Assembly (NCBI RefSeq): GCF_001908185.1
Contig: NZ_LGHM01000033.1
Span: forward strand, 1 to 64,000
Direction of reading: 5' to 3'
Length of the DNA stretch: 64,000 nucleotides
Source of the DNA: Bradyrhizobium sp. AS23.2
GTDB taxonomy: Bacteria > Pseudomonadota > Alphaproteobacteria > Rhizobiales > Xanthobacteraceae
In this document: in pieces, positions 49,511 through 59,211 of the stretch
Numbering within the stretch: the stretch's first letter is position 1
Layout of the letters: each line of letters begins with the position of its first letter
Translations under genes and position numbers: made by a program
Notes under the pieces: generated by a model
What the model saw: only the letters and a program-made list of their open reading frames with translations
Told to the model about the DNA's origin: nothing
The model's database searches: none

Positions 49511-49703
49511 ATGAGAAAGAGCGACGTGATTTGTTCCGAGTGCGGCGCTGGTTTTCGTCGGCTCGAGCTACGGTCACAGCCGGGGGGAAAAAGGCGAGTA
49601 CCGCTGTCCCGCTTGCAATAGCTCACTCGAGGTTTTCGACGGTAGCAAGCTGATTGCCTATCGTCTTACGATCGAACCATCGGTTAGAGCTATGCGCGAC
49701 TGA
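49511..49703 (+). pseudogene. Small zinc-ribbon protein, frameshifted at G run
   Basis: MRKSDVICSECGAGFRRLELRS gives the first C-x-x-C. At 49582-49587 there are six G; as written the frame soon ends in TAG. With five G it continues GEKGEYRCPACNSSLEVFDGSKLIAYRLTIEP to TGA at 49701-49703, giving the second C-x-x-C and a 63-residue two-knuckle zinc ribbon. The repair is so clean that sequencing error is likely. Function unknown. Confidence 0.65.
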
Positions 49704-49970
49704 CATCTCTCAATTGAGCAATTGAGCTGCTTTTTGAAATGCCACGTGCCCTCCCATGCAGGATGCACAAAGCTCGATCGGATATTCATGTCGGCTCAAG
49801 CCGGTGAGGCCTATCGTTTGCACACCGCGCCAGCAGGTGCGGTTCTTTTCACGAGCCTTAACGCTTATTCTGCCGGTCTCTTTCCGAAATTGCGCGATCG
49901 AGAGTGCATTTCGATGCACCTCCCCAAGCCGCCACGGGCCTACTTACACGGCCAAGTGTTCATCAGCACC

Positions 49971-52151
49971 TCACGCCTGCTTCAACAATGCGGAATCGAT
50001 CGGCATCTTGCGGAGCCGCTTGCCCGTCGCCGCATAGACGGCGTTGGCGATGGCAGGGACGATCGCGGAGGTCCCCGTCTCGCCCATTCCGCCCGGCGGC
50101 TCCATGCTCCTGACGACATGGACCTCGATCGCCGGCGCTTCGTTCATGCGCAGCATTTGGTAGGTGTCGAAGTTACCCTGTTCGACGCGGCCGTTCTTGA
50201 GCGTGATCTCGCCATAGAGTGTCGCAGTGACGCCAAAATTGATCCCACTCTGGATCTGGGCTTCGACGGTGTTGGGATTGACGACAGTGCCGCAATCCAT
50301 CGCACAGACTACGCGACGAACGCGGACCGCCCCCTCCTTCGACACTTCAACCTCAGCGACCTGCGCCATGTAGCTGCCGAACACAAATTGCAGCGAGACG
50401 CCGCGGCCGCTTCCCTTGGGCAGATCCCGTCCCCAGCCAGCCTTCTCCGCGGCGAGATCGAGCACCGCCTTCGCGCGCGGCGACTTGTCCAGCAGCATGC
50501 GGCGATAGGCCACCGCATCCTGTTTCGCGGCCACAGCTAGTTCGTCGATAAAGCTTTCGGTCACGAACACATTGTGCGACGGACCGACGCTGCGCCAGAA
50601 CCCGGTTGTAATGCCTGGCGGCTCCACGCGTGCATATTCGACGTGGAAGTTCGGGAGGTCGTAGACCAGATCAATCGCGCCTTCCGTCGAGTCGGGATCG
50701 AGACCGTTCGCAAAGCCCGGCGGCAGCCACCGCGCAATCACGGAGGAGCCCGCAAAGCGGTGGTTCCAGGCGATTGGCTTGCCCTGCTCGTCGAGCCCGG
50801 CGGAGATACGGTCGAACCAGTAGGGACGGTACGCATCGTGCTGGACGTCCTCCTCGCGGGTCCACACGACCTTTACCGGGCCATCGACCTGCTTGGCGAT
50901 CTCGACGGCGCGGACCGCACCGTCGGCCTCCAGCCGCCGGCCAAAGCCGCCGCCGATCAGGTGATTGTGGACGATGACCTTCTCTGGCGGCAGGCCTGCG
51001 GCCTTCGCGGCCATCGCCTGGACACGCGCAACGGCCTGGCTGCCGATCCAGATCTCGCATTCGTCCTTGCGAAAATGAACCGTGCAATTCATCGGCTCCA
51101 TCGTGGCGTGCGCCAGGAACGGCGCCTGATAAATCGCCTCGACCTTGGTGGCTGCGCCCGCCATGGCCTTGTCGGCGTCACCGATGCTCTGCGCCACCGC
51201 GCCCGGCTTCGTCGTGGCACCTTCGAGCTCGCGCGCAATGTCAGAGGTCGAGAGGCTGGCATGTGGACCGTCATCCCACTCGATCTTGAGCGCCCCCAGA
51301 CCTTTCTTTGCGGCGCCCATATGATCAGCTACAACCGCAACAGCGTCGTCAAGCTGGACGATCTGACGGACGCCGTTGATGGCCTTGGCCGCAGTATCAT
51401 CCACGCGCTTCACCCGCCCGCCAAACACAGGCGATTGGGCAAGCGTTGCGATTTTCACTCCAAGCGGCCGAACGTCGATGCCATAGACCGCGGTACCGTT
51501 GATCTTGGCGGGCGTATCGAGCCGCTTCGCCGGTGTACCGATCAGCTTGAAATCCGCCGGATTCTTCAGCGTCACAGCCTCGGGCACCTGCATACGCGCC
51601 GCATCGGGCGCAAGCGCGCCGTAACCGAGGCTGCGTCCCGACGCCTGATGACGCACTTCACCGTTTTCTGCCCGGCAGGAGCTTGGATCGACGTTCCAGC
51701 GCTTTGCCGCCGCCGCGATAAGCATTGCCCTCGCGGTCGCGCCAGCCTTGCGAAGGGGCTGCCAGGCGCCTCTTATCGCATTCGAATTGCCGGTCGCCTG
51801 CACACCGAGCAGCGGGTTCATGTAAACCTTTTCATTTGGCGGGGCATGTTCCAAGCGGATCTGGTTCAGACCGACTTCGAGCTCCTCGGCGATCAACATC
51901 GGGATCGAGGTGTAGGTGCCCTGCCCCATCTCGACATAGGGCATCGTTAGGACAATCTGGCCGTCGCCGCCGATCCGGATGAAAGCATTCGGCTCGAAAC
52001 TCTCGGCACTCGCCGCCTCGCTCTCAGGACTCGGAAACGGCAGGCTCAGGCTGAGCAGGAAGCCGCCGCTCGCCGCTAGGCTCGCGCGCAGAAAGCCGCG
52101 CCGCGACGGGTCACGTTGCGACATATTGGATACAAAGTTCCCGAGCGTCAT
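49971..52151 (-). CDS. Molybdopterin-binding hydroxylase subunit (IorB-like)
   Basis: 726 residues. A twin-arginine signal is near the N-terminus (SRRGFLRASLAASGGFLLSL), so the enzyme is exported folded. MPYVEMGQGTYTSIPMLIAEEL, NHLIGGGFGRRLE, WRSVGPSHNVF and PPGGMGETGTSAIVPA (with the catalytic glutamate of molybdenum hydroxylases) are the conserved segments of the isoquinoline 1-oxidoreductase beta subunit group. It hydroxylates N-heterocycles or aldehydes. Its partner iron-sulfur gene ends 2 bp upstream. Confidence 0.9.
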   Translation of the reverse strand: MTLGNFVSNMSQRDPSRRGFLRASLAASGGFLLSLSLPFPSPESEAASAESFEPNAFIRIGGDGQIVLTMPYVEMGQGTYTSIPMLIAEELEVGLNQIRLEHAPPNEKVYMNPLLGVQATGNSNAIRGAWQPLRKAGATARAMLIAAAAKRWNVDPSSCRAENGEVRHQASGRSLGYGALAPDAARMQVPEAVTLKNPADFKLIGTPAKRLDTPAKINGTAVYGIDVRPLGVKIATLAQSPVFGGRVKRVDDTAAKAINGVRQIVQLDDAVAVVADHMGAAKKGLGALKIEWDDGPHASLSTSDIARELEGATTKPGAVAQSIGDADKAMAGAATKVEAIYQAPFLAHATMEPMNCTVHFRKDECEIWIGSQAVARVQAMAAKAAGLPPEKVIVHNHLIGGGFGRRLEADGAVRAVEIAKQVDGPVKVVWTREEDVQHDAYRPYWFDRISAGLDEQGKPIAWNHRFAGSSVIARWLPPGFANGLDPDSTEGAIDLVYDLPNFHVEYARVEPPGITTGFWRSVGPSHNVFVTESFIDELAVAAKQDAVAYRRMLLDKSPRAKAVLDLAAEKAGWGRDLPKGSGRGVSLQFVFGSYMAQVAEVEVSKEGAVRVRRVVCAMDCGTVVNPNTVEAQIQSGINFGVTATLYGEITLKNGRVEQGNFDTYQMLRMNEAPAIEVHVVRSMEPPGGMGETGTSAIVPAIANAVYAATGKRLRKMPIDSALLKQA

Positions 52152-52153
52152 GA

Positions 52154-52615
52154 TCAGCCTCCCGATTGTGCGGCTTGCTTAATCGCTTCGCGGATACGAA
52201 CATAGGTACCGCAGCGGCAAATATTGCCCGACATCGCATCATCGATATCGGACTCAGTCGGGTGCGGATTGCTCGCAAGCAATGCGGCCGCCGACATGAT
52301 CTGGCCGGATTGACAATAGCCGCATTGCGGTACTTCCAAGTCCAGCCATGCAGTCTGGATTTTCTGGCCGGCCGGCGTCTTGCCAACCGCCTCGATGGTG
52401 GTGACCTTCGAGTCGCCGATGCTGTCGATCGACGTGATACACGAACGGACGGCGTCGCCATTGATATGCACGGTGCACGCGCCGCACAGCGCCATACCGC
52501 ACCCGAATTTCGTGCCGGTCATACCGAGCACATCGCGCAACACCCAGAGAAGAGGCGTGTCTCCGTCGACGTCGATGGAATGGCGACCTTCGTTGATCGT
52601 GATCTCGAAAGCCAT
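52154..52615 (-). CDS. (2Fe-2S)-binding hydroxylase subunit (IorA-like)
   Basis: 153 residues from ATG at 52615 after [29 protein letters not shown] is the plant-type 2Fe-2S loop, and QCGYCQSGQ with [12 protein letters not shown] is the second cluster domain. Electrons from the molybdenum subunit pass through these two clusters. The gene is upstream of and nearly joined to the large subunit. No cytochrome subunit gene is adjacent. Confidence 0.92.
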   Translation of the reverse strand: MAFEITINEGRHSIDVDGDTPLLWVLRDVLGMTGTKFGCGMALCGACTVHINGDAVRSCITSIDSIGDSKVTTIEAVGKTPAGQKIQTAWLDLEVPQCGYCQSGQIMSAAALLASNPHPTESDIDDAMSGNICRCGTYVRIREAIKQAAQSGG

Positions 52616-52870
52616 CGTAACCTCCTTTGGAAGACTGTTCTGATTCAACTGAGAGGCGGTGCTCGGAGCTCAGCTCATTCCATCTGCTGCGCGATCGGCG
52701 TGGCCAGCCACAAGTCTACTCGCCGCTTCGTGCATTGATCGCGGAAACCCATCGCTCAGGCACCGCGCCAGAATACTCCCTTGCTCAGCACAATGAAACT
52801 CTCTCTGGCGCTTCTCGAGAATGGACTTGCGCCCACAACTCGACTATCGCCGGTCACCGCTGGGTTGCAG

Positions 52871-53572
52871 CTACCAGGTTTCTCCAAATGGCCGCAGTTC
52901 GACGTTGAATGACCACGCACTGGGATCCTGGTGAACGATGTGCCAGATCTCGTCCGCGATCGCTCGCGGCTTGATGAAGAAGTCGTCGGGCCGGTCAGGC
53001 CAGCGCTTCCTCGTCCATTCCAGGTCGATCACCGCGTCAACCACAACGTAGGCAACGTGCACGCCTTGCGGCCCAAGTTCACGTGCCATCGCCTCGGCCA
53101 GGATCCGCTGTGCCGCTTTGGTCGGCGCAAAGCCTGCAAAGCCAGGCTTGCCGCGTAATGCCGACGTATTGCCGGTGGCCACGATGGCCCCCTTGCCCGC
53201 GCTTACCATCGCCGATACAAAGCGCCTCGCCAGGTACAACAGACCCATGGTGTTGACCTGGAAGTTGCGGTTGAGAATTGATGGATCGATCTCCCGGAAC
53301 GTGCCGAATGCACCGCCAACGGCGTTGTGGATGACGACGCTGGGCCCGCCGAGATCTCGTTCCACGGCGGACGCGACCGTTTCGACCTGAGCAGGATCCG
53401 ACACATCGCAGCGATATCCTTTTGCATTCGGCAGCTGTTTCTCGAGCGCCAGGAGACGCTCCTCGTTCCTTGCGAGAAGGGCGACGCGGTAGCCGCCCTC
53501 GACAAATCTTCTTGCGAGCGCTGAACCCGTACCGGGGCCAACGCCGGATATCAGACAAACACGCGCGGTCAT
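52871..53572 (-). CDS. SDR family oxidoreductase lacking the catalytic tyrosine
   Basis: 233 residues from ATG at 53572. SGVGPGTGSALARRFVEGG is the coenzyme loop and VIHNAVGG the NNAG equivalent. The active-site helix is LRGKPGFAGFAPTKAAQRI: Lys is present but the residue four before it is Phe, not Tyr, and the residue seven before is also Phe. The C-terminus PSAWSFNVELRPFGETW matches the SDR at 61559 (AWTFELEIRPFGEKW). Last SDR-GST part of the CoA cluster; substrate unknown. Confidence 0.8.
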   Translation of the reverse strand: MTARVCLISGVGPGTGSALARRFVEGGYRVALLARNEERLLALEKQLPNAKGYRCDVSDPAQVETVASAVERDLGGPSVVIHNAVGGAFGTFREIDPSILNRNFQVNTMGLLYLARRFVSAMVSAGKGAIVATGNTSALRGKPGFAGFAPTKAAQRILAEAMARELGPQGVHVAYVVVDAVIDLEWTRKRWPDRPDDFFIKPRAIADEIWHIVHQDPSAWSFNVELRPFGETW

Positions 53573-53610
53573 GCGATCAAACCTCCTCGTTGGAGCCGAC
53601 AGAGGTCACG

Positions 53611-54417
53611 TCAGCCCGCCGCCTTTGATAGCAATTTATCGACAAATGGCTTGAGGTCCGGCCCGAAGTGCTCGTGATCGACCAGCCGGGCGAAGTGGGC
53701 GAACACCAGCGGGTACTCGTCCTGGACGCCCGGATACAGGATCCTGTCCAGCCCACGCTCCTTCAACTGCTCCGCCCGTGCATGCTCGTTCATGAACAAC
53801 GCAAGCTCGGCCGCAAAGCAGATGTCTGCCAACGTGATGCCATTTCCCACCAGCGTCTCCCGTCGCGACGACAACGCCTGCTCGAGTCCAGAGGCGTAGA
53901 TCGCGAACGCCTCTTTGGCGCGGCCGTGAATCGTCACATCCACCGTGCCGCCGGACAGCGCGAGCAGATAGATCTGCGCATCCCTGGCGAAGACGAGGCT
54001 GACGTCCAGAAAGCTGTCGATCCTGGAGGCCTCGTAGGCATCATGCCCGTAAAGCGGGTATGTCGCTTCGCCCAGGCGGGCCACCGCCCGCATGATACTG
54101 TTCGACTCGAAGATGCCGATTGTTCCGTCGGGGCCGAAGGCCGCGGGCACATTGCCGAACGGTTGCGCTTCAAGGAAGGCGTCGGTCTTGAAGAGCTGCG
54201 CACCGGTCAATCCCACCCGCCCGGTGCGTGCAAGGGATGAAAGCGATTGAAGTTCGTGTTCGGCCAGGGGACGCGCATCGTAGTCCCACAGCCAGTCCCT
54301 CAACTCCTTGGCCGATGCTCCTCTGATCTCGACATCCACCGCGCAGAACCGGGCTGCGATCGTCGCTTTCCAGACACGCGGGTTCGGAAGATAGGAGAAT
54401 ATTCGCAAGTCAGCCAT
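53611..54417 (-). CDS. Glutathione S-transferase-like protein
   Basis: 268 residues. ADLRIFSYLPNPRVWKATIAARF begins a thioredoxin-like domain, with FGNVPAAFGPDGTIGIFESNSIMR as the beta-beta-alpha part containing the cis-Pro and E-S motif. The helical domain has GNGITLADICFAAELALF, the GST N-capping region. The N-terminal domain carries an insertion, giving a longer than usual ~125-residue first domain, as in eEF1B-gamma-like forms. Cytosolic; it may conjugate or isomerise a pathway intermediate. Confidence 0.72.
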   Translation of the reverse strand: MADLRIFSYLPNPRVWKATIAARFCAVDVEIRGASAKELRDWLWDYDARPLAEHELQSLSSLARTGRVGLTGAQLFKTDAFLEAQPFGNVPAAFGPDGTIGIFESNSIMRAVARLGEATYPLYGHDAYEASRIDSFLDVSLVFARDAQIYLLALSGGTVDVTIHGRAKEAFAIYASGLEQALSSRRETLVGNGITLADICFAAELALFMNEHARAEQLKERGLDRILYPGVQDEYPLVFAHFARLVDHEHFGPDLKPFVDKLLSKAAG

Positions 54418-54494
54418 CGTGGATCGCTCCTGATGAACCTTGTGCCCAGAGGCGGACGCCGTGTCCGCTTTCTGTTGTCAAAGCGCCGGACAGC

Positions 54495-55694
54495 CTATTC
54501 CGAGCTCCCGTCGAGAACTTCACCGAACTGCTCCCAACCCGTGCCCGTCCATCGCTGAAGCTGCAGCTGCGTCCAGATCATGTTGTTGCCGGCGCTGGTG
54601 TTGATCCGAACGCCGGGCAACGCCGTCGGCAGCAAGAGGTTCTTCAGCGACTTGGCCTGCTTGATGATGTTTTCACGCGAAAGGTCGTCGCCGCATTGCT
54701 TGAGGATCTGCTCCAGCACCATGCCCTGCTGGTATCCAGTCAGATAGCTGGTATTGGTGATATCGGAGCCGGCCAGGTATCGCTCGAAGAAGGCGCGATA
54801 GACCATGACTCCCTCGTCATTCGCCCATTTCTGATCGCTTGGATCCTTGTTCGGGGTACCGACAATCACGCCGACCGAGTTCTCCAATCCCGCCGGCTTC
54901 AGCGTGCCCGCGATCGATGACGAGGGGAAGTTGATGAAGATCATTGGTTTCCACCCGCTCTCCGCCGCACGACGGATGGCCTGCGCGGCAAATTTCGGCG
55001 TACCTGCGATGAACAGCGCCTGCGCGCCTGAGCTCTTGAGCGTGACCACCTGCGAGTCGACCGTCGGTTCCGTCACCTCGTAACTGGCGGTCACCACGCG
55101 CTTGTCGAAATCAGCGCCCAGCACGGTCTTGAAAGCGTTCACGTAGTCACGACCAAGATCATCGTTCTGGAACAGAATTGCGTATTTCGCCGCGGGCAAG
55201 GCGCGCAGCAGATATTTTGCGTAGATCTTCCCCTCGGTGTCATAGCTGACGAGCCCGGTAGTCGTCAGCGGATAGTCCTTGACGCTCGTGAATTTGCTCG
55301 CGCCAGTCACGATCGCGATCGTCGGCACACGTTTCGCAGCGAGGTATTTTGCCACGGCGGAGTTGCCGGCCGTGCCGAGCTGGCCGAACATGAAAGCGAT
55401 TTCGTCGCTCTCCACCAGCCTGCGTGCGTGCTCGAATGCCTTCGGCGGGCTATAAGCATCATCGAGCATAACATATTCGATCTTGCGTCCGTTGATTCCG
55501 CCGCGATCGTTGATCGATTGCACATAGGCGCGGACGCCCTGCCCGGTCTGGCCAATCGAGGACGCCGGTCCGCTCAGCGGAAATATGCCGCCGATCTTGA
55601 TTTGCGTCGCCGTGACGCCGGGCGTGTCGCCCGCCCGGCACGGGACTGACATTGCGATCAAGACTGTGCAGACCAGCCGGATGCCCCTAAACAT
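54495..55694 (-). CDS. LivJ-type ABC transporter substrate-binding protein
   Basis: 399 residues from ATG at 55694 after GGAGGAATGCGCG. Signal peptide MFRGIRLVCTVLIAMSVPCRAG. Mature protein starts VTATQIKIGGIFPLSGPASS, followed by INGRKIEYVMLDD and LGTAGNSAVAKYL, typical of type I periplasmic receptors in the branched-chain amino acid family. In this family aromatic or other carboxylic acids are frequent ligands. The permease and ATPase genes are not next to it, so it may serve a transporter encoded elsewhere. Confidence 0.87.
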   Translation of the reverse strand: MFRGIRLVCTVLIAMSVPCRAGDTPGVTATQIKIGGIFPLSGPASSIGQTGQGVRAYVQSINDRGGINGRKIEYVMLDDAYSPPKAFEHARRLVESDEIAFMFGQLGTAGNSAVAKYLAAKRVPTIAIVTGASKFTSVKDYPLTTTGLVSYDTEGKIYAKYLLRALPAAKYAILFQNDDLGRDYVNAFKTVLGADFDKRVVTASYEVTEPTVDSQVVTLKSSGAQALFIAGTPKFAAQAIRRAAESGWKPMIFINFPSSSIAGTLKPAGLENSVGVIVGTPNKDPSDQKWANDEGVMVYRAFFERYLAGSDITNTSYLTGYQQGMVLEQILKQCGDDLSRENIIKQAKSLKNLLLPTALPGVRINTSAGNNMIWTQLQLQRWTGTGWEQFGEVLDGSSE

Positions 55695-55761
55695 CGCGCA
55701 TTCCTCCATTGTTTGCGCGCCCTGCGTCCAGCAGGGAGCGATGCTTTATTCTCAGACCAGG

Positions 55762-56955
55762 TCAGGTGGCCGACTTGAGTATTTTGATGATGTCGCCGGG
55801 CTCGCGGATCGGCTGCGGATTTGCCCGCGTAAAGATTGAAAGCATTGCGTTCTTACCGATCAGTTCGAAGCGGTCCTCGGCAACGCCGACCTCGGCGAGC
55901 GTCCGGGGAAGGCCGAGCTCCGCGACAAATTCGGCGAAAGCCTCGTCGGCGTCACGCCCTGGCGCGCCGAGCGCCGCGGCGACCGCCTTTTGGGCAGCCT
56001 CCGTGGCGGGACGGTTGTAACGCAGTACGCTCGGCATCATCACGGCGGTGCAGAAATAATGCGGCACGTCACAGGTGCCCCCGAGCACATGCCCGATGGC
56101 GTGGCTCGCGCCCATCGGCACTCTCGCCTGCAACCCGAAGGCCGACAGCCACGAGCCCAACTGACAGTTCAGTCGTGCCGCTTCGTCGTTCGGGTTGCTC
56201 CTGGTGCGTCGAAGACCATCATTCAGATATCGCAGTCCCTGTTGACACACGGCATCGACGAGCACATTGGGACGACTGGAGCAGATCGCCTCGATCCCAT
56301 GATCCATGGCCCGTGTGCCAGAGCCGAGCCAGAGTTTCTCCGGCGTATATTTGGTCATAGCGGGATCGAGGATGATGCTGCGCGGCATCATCATGGGATG
56401 GTTGAATATCTGCTTCAGCTTGCGGCGGGTATCGGTGACCAGCGCGCCGGAATTGTATTCGCCACCGGACAGCGTGCTCGGGATGGCGATCATTCGCACC
56501 TTGGGGGTGCGGAACTGACCAAAGCGGCGCTCCGGCGTGGTCTCGAAGCCGTCAAGCCCGTCCTGCTCGAAAATCTCGTGCTCCATGCACATCAGCACGA
56601 TCTTGGCCGCGTCGACCACTGAGCCCCCGCCGATGGCAACGACCAGGTCGGCCTTCACCTCCTTCGCCCGCCTGGCAATCTGCACCACCGCTTCGCGCGT
56701 CGTATGCTGTGGGACCCCGTCGAAAGTCTCCGCGTGGCGCTCGCCCAGCGCCTTGCGGATCTTTTCGATCTCATCCGTTTTGCTGTTCAGGGTGCGGCTG
56801 ACGATCAGGTAGACGCGCTTTGCGCCAAGCCGCTCCGCTTCCTCACGCAGCGCCTCGGCCGCAGGCTTGCCGTAGATCACCGATTCCATCGTCGGATATT
56901 GATAACTGCCCGCGACAAGCACGCTTTCACTCCCTTCGATGTTGTAGTTCGACAT
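55762..56955 (-). CDS. Iron-type alcohol dehydrogenase / maleylacetate reductase-like
   Basis: 397 residues from ATG at 56955 (MSNYNIEGSESVL). VVAIGGGSVVDAAKIVLM is the nucleotide site, TLSGGEYNSGALV follows, DHGIEAICSSRPN holds an iron-ligand histidine and GASHAIGHVLGGTCDVPHY the others. Length and layout fit the group of maleylacetate reductases and Fe alcohol dehydrogenases; either could be right. Begins 24 bp after the stop of the nitronate monooxygenase-like gene. Confidence 0.82.
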   Translation of the reverse strand: MSNYNIEGSESVLVAGSYQYPTMESVIYGKPAAEALREEAERLGAKRVYLIVSRTLNSKTDEIEKIRKALGERHAETFDGVPQHTTREAVVQIARRAKEVKADLVVAIGGGSVVDAAKIVLMCMEHEIFEQDGLDGFETTPERRFGQFRTPKVRMIAIPSTLSGGEYNSGALVTDTRRKLKQIFNHPMMMPRSIILDPAMTKYTPEKLWLGSGTRAMDHGIEAICSSRPNVLVDAVCQQGLRYLNDGLRRTRSNPNDEAARLNCQLGSWLSAFGLQARVPMGASHAIGHVLGGTCDVPHYFCTAVMMPSVLRYNRPATEAAQKAVAAALGAPGRDADEAFAEFVAELGLPRTLAEVGVAEDRFELIGKNAMLSIFTRANPQPIREPGDIIKILKSAT

Positions 56956-56978
56956 TGCCGCAGTGGGCGCCGAACCCG

Positions 56979-57989
56979 TCACGCGACGACGCGCGCCGGT
57001 GTGTCGTCGATGCTCCCGTCAAGGAAGCCGGTCAGGCGCTGGCGTATGATCTGCTCGGCCTCCGTCATGACACGGTCGATCAGCTCCTTCACCGTCGGGA
57101 TGTCGTTGATCAGGCCGACCACCATCCCGCAGCTCCAGGCGCCCGCGTCCATTTCGCCGTTCACCATGACCTTGGGGTAGACCCCGGCTACCTGCTCGTG
57201 GATGTCATCGATCTTCAGGCTTGCGCCCTTCTCTCGTTCGACCTCGAGCAACTGGTCGACGCCCTTGTTCTTGAGCACGCGCTCGGTGTTCCGGAGCGCT
57301 CGCATGACCAGAACGGTGTCGAGCTCGGTTGCCTTGACCAACGCCTGCTTGACGTTATCGTGGACCGGCGCTTCCTTGGTGGCGACGAAGCGGGTGCCCA
57401 TGTTCATGCCGGCCGCGCCCATCGACAGCGCCGCGACGAGGCTCCGCGCGTCCGCCATGCCGCCCGAAGCCACGAACGGGATCTTCAATTCATCCGCCGC
57501 GCGCGGGAGCAGGATCATGTTCGGGATGTCATCCTCGCCGGGATGACCGCCGCACTCGAACCCGTCAACGCTCACCGCATCGCAGCCGATCTTCTCGGCC
57601 TTGAGCGAATGCCGCACCGAGGTGCATTTGTGGATCACCTTGATCCCCGCGGCCTTCAGCGCCGGCATGTACTGCTCGGGACTGCGGCCGGCGGTCTCGA
57701 CCGCCTTGACGCCGCCTTCCTTGATCGCGGCGATATATTCGGGATAGGGCGGCGCGGTGAAGCTCGGCAGGAAGGTCAGATTCACGCCGAACGGCTTGTC
57801 GGTCATGTCGCGGCAGCGCGCGATTTCCTTGGCGAGCAGTTCCGGCGTCTTCTGGGTCAGGCCGGTGATGATGCCAAGGCCGCCGGCATTCGATACCGCG
57901 GCTGCAAGCTCCGCAAAGCCGACATAGTGCATGCCGCCCTGGATGATCGGATGCTGGATACCGAACAGTTCAGTGATTGCTGTCTTCAC
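56979..57989 (-). CDS. Nitronate monooxygenase-like FMN enzyme
   Basis: 336 residues. ITELFGIQHPIIQGGMHYVG is the family start, GLGIITGL and PFGVNLTFLPS follow, HKCTSVRHSLKAEKIGCDAVSVDGFECGGHPG is the middle region, and FVASGGMADARSLVAALSMGA the FMN phosphate site. In this family some members oxidise nitronates and others are enoyl reductases. Its place among acyl-CoA dehydrogenase and thiolase genes makes a reductase role plausible. A decayed fragment of a related gene lies at 21421-21521. Confidence 0.85.
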   Translation of the reverse strand: MKTAITELFGIQHPIIQGGMHYVGFAELAAAVSNAGGLGIITGLTQKTPELLAKEIARCRDMTDKPFGVNLTFLPSFTAPPYPEYIAAIKEGGVKAVETAGRSPEQYMPALKAAGIKVIHKCTSVRHSLKAEKIGCDAVSVDGFECGGHPGEDDIPNMILLPRAADELKIPFVASGGMADARSLVAALSMGAAGMNMGTRFVATKEAPVHDNVKQALVKATELDTVLVMRALRNTERVLKNKGVDQLLEVEREKGASLKIDDIHEQVAGVYPKVMVNGEMDAGAWSCGMVVGLINDIPTVKELIDRVMTEAEQIIRQRLTGFLDGSIDDTPARVVA

Positions 57990-58009
57990 GTGTGCTCTCC
58001 GCCTTCCGA

Positions 58010-59197
58010 TCAGTGGACGATTTCAAAAAGGCCCGCCGCGCCCATGCCGCCACCGATGCACATGGTCACCACGCCGTATTTGGCCTTGCGACGCCGGCCC
58101 TCGATCAGGAGGTGCCCGGTCAAGCGCGATCCAGTCATGCCATAGGGATGGCCGATCGCGATCGAGCCGCCGTTGACGTTCAGCTTGTCCGGATCGATGC
58201 CGAGCTTGTCGCGGCAATAGATCACCTGCACCGCGTAGGCCTCGTTGAGCTCCCAGAGATCGATATCGTCGATCCTGAGGTTGTGCCGCTTCAACAGCCG
58301 CGGGATCGCAGCGACGGGACCGACACCCATCTCGTCCGGTTCCACCCCGGCGGCGACGAAGCCGCGGAAGATCCCGAGCGGCTTCAGGCCCTTCTGCGCG
58401 GCGATCCTGTCGCTCATGATCACGCAAGCCGAGGCGCCGTCCGAGAGCTGGCTGGCATTGCCGGCGCTGATCGTCTTGCCCTCGAACACCGGCTTGATCT
58501 TGGCCAGGCCGTCGGCGGTCGTATCGGGACGCGGGCCCTCGTCTTTGGCCAGCGTCACCTGCTGATAGCTGACCGCCTTGGTGTCCTTGTCGACCACGGC
58601 CATTTTGGTCGTGATCGGCACGATCTCGTCGTTGAAGCGCCCGCCCTGCAGGGCGGCGCCGACGCGGTGCTGGCATTCGAGACTGTATTCGTCCTGCTTG
58701 TCCCGGCCGATCTTGTAGCGCTCGGCGACGACCTCAGCCGTCTCGAGCATCGACATGTACATTTCCGGCTTCATCGCCATCAGCTCTTCGTCGACCGCGT
58801 GGAACTTATTCATGTGGTCGTTCTGCACCAGACTGATCGACTCGATGCCGCCGCCGATCGCGATCTCGACGCCGTCGAGCATCACCGAGCGCGCGGCAAC
58901 CGCGATCGCCTGCAGGCCGGAGGCGCATTGCCGATCGATGGTGGTGCCGGCAACCGTGACGGGGAGACCGGCACGGATCGCGCCCTTGCGGGCGACGTTC
59001 ATCACCATGGTGCCCTGCTGCATGGCGCAGCCCATCACGACATCCTCGACCTCGCCGGGCGTGATGCCGGCACGCTTCACCGCTTCCGCGATCACATGGC
59101 CAGCCATGGTCGGACCGTCGGTGTTATTGAGCGCCCCGCGATAGGCCTTGCCGACGCCGGTGCGCGCGGTGGAAACGATAACTGCATCAATTGTCAT
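58010..59197 (-). CDS. Acetyl-CoA acyltransferase (thiolase)
   Basis: 395 residues. The nucleophile is in [15 protein letters not shown] (Cys ~91), [19 protein letters not shown] holds the active-site His, and [16 protein letters not shown] the second Cys. It cleaves 3-ketoacyl-CoA with CoA. The G-H-P-Y-G form instead of G-H-P-L/I-G is a slight variant. It sits between the nitronate monooxygenase-like gene and the first acyl-CoA dehydrogenase, all leftward and closely packed. Confidence 0.92.
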   Translation of the reverse strand: MTIDAVIVSTARTGVGKAYRGALNNTDGPTMAGHVIAEAVKRAGITPGEVEDVVMGCAMQQGTMVMNVARKGAIRAGLPVTVAGTTIDRQCASGLQAIAVAARSVMLDGVEIAIGGGIESISLVQNDHMNKFHAVDEELMAMKPEMYMSMLETAEVVAERYKIGRDKQDEYSLECQHRVGAALQGGRFNDEIVPITTKMAVVDKDTKAVSYQQVTLAKDEGPRPDTTADGLAKIKPVFEGKTISAGNASQLSDGASACVIMSDRIAAQKGLKPLGIFRGFVAAGVEPDEMGVGPVAAIPRLLKRHNLRIDDIDLWELNEAYAVQVIYCRDKLGIDPDKLNVNGGSIAIGHPYGMTGSRLTGHLLIEGRRRKAKYGVVTMCIGGGMGAAGLFEIVH

Positions 59198-59211
59198 GCT
59201 TGCCTCTCTGC

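Noticed and set aside
49710..49919. 69-codon open frame on the minus strand
   Set aside because: No ribosome site, no family resemblance, and overlapping frames on the other strand are equally plausible; not supported as a gene.
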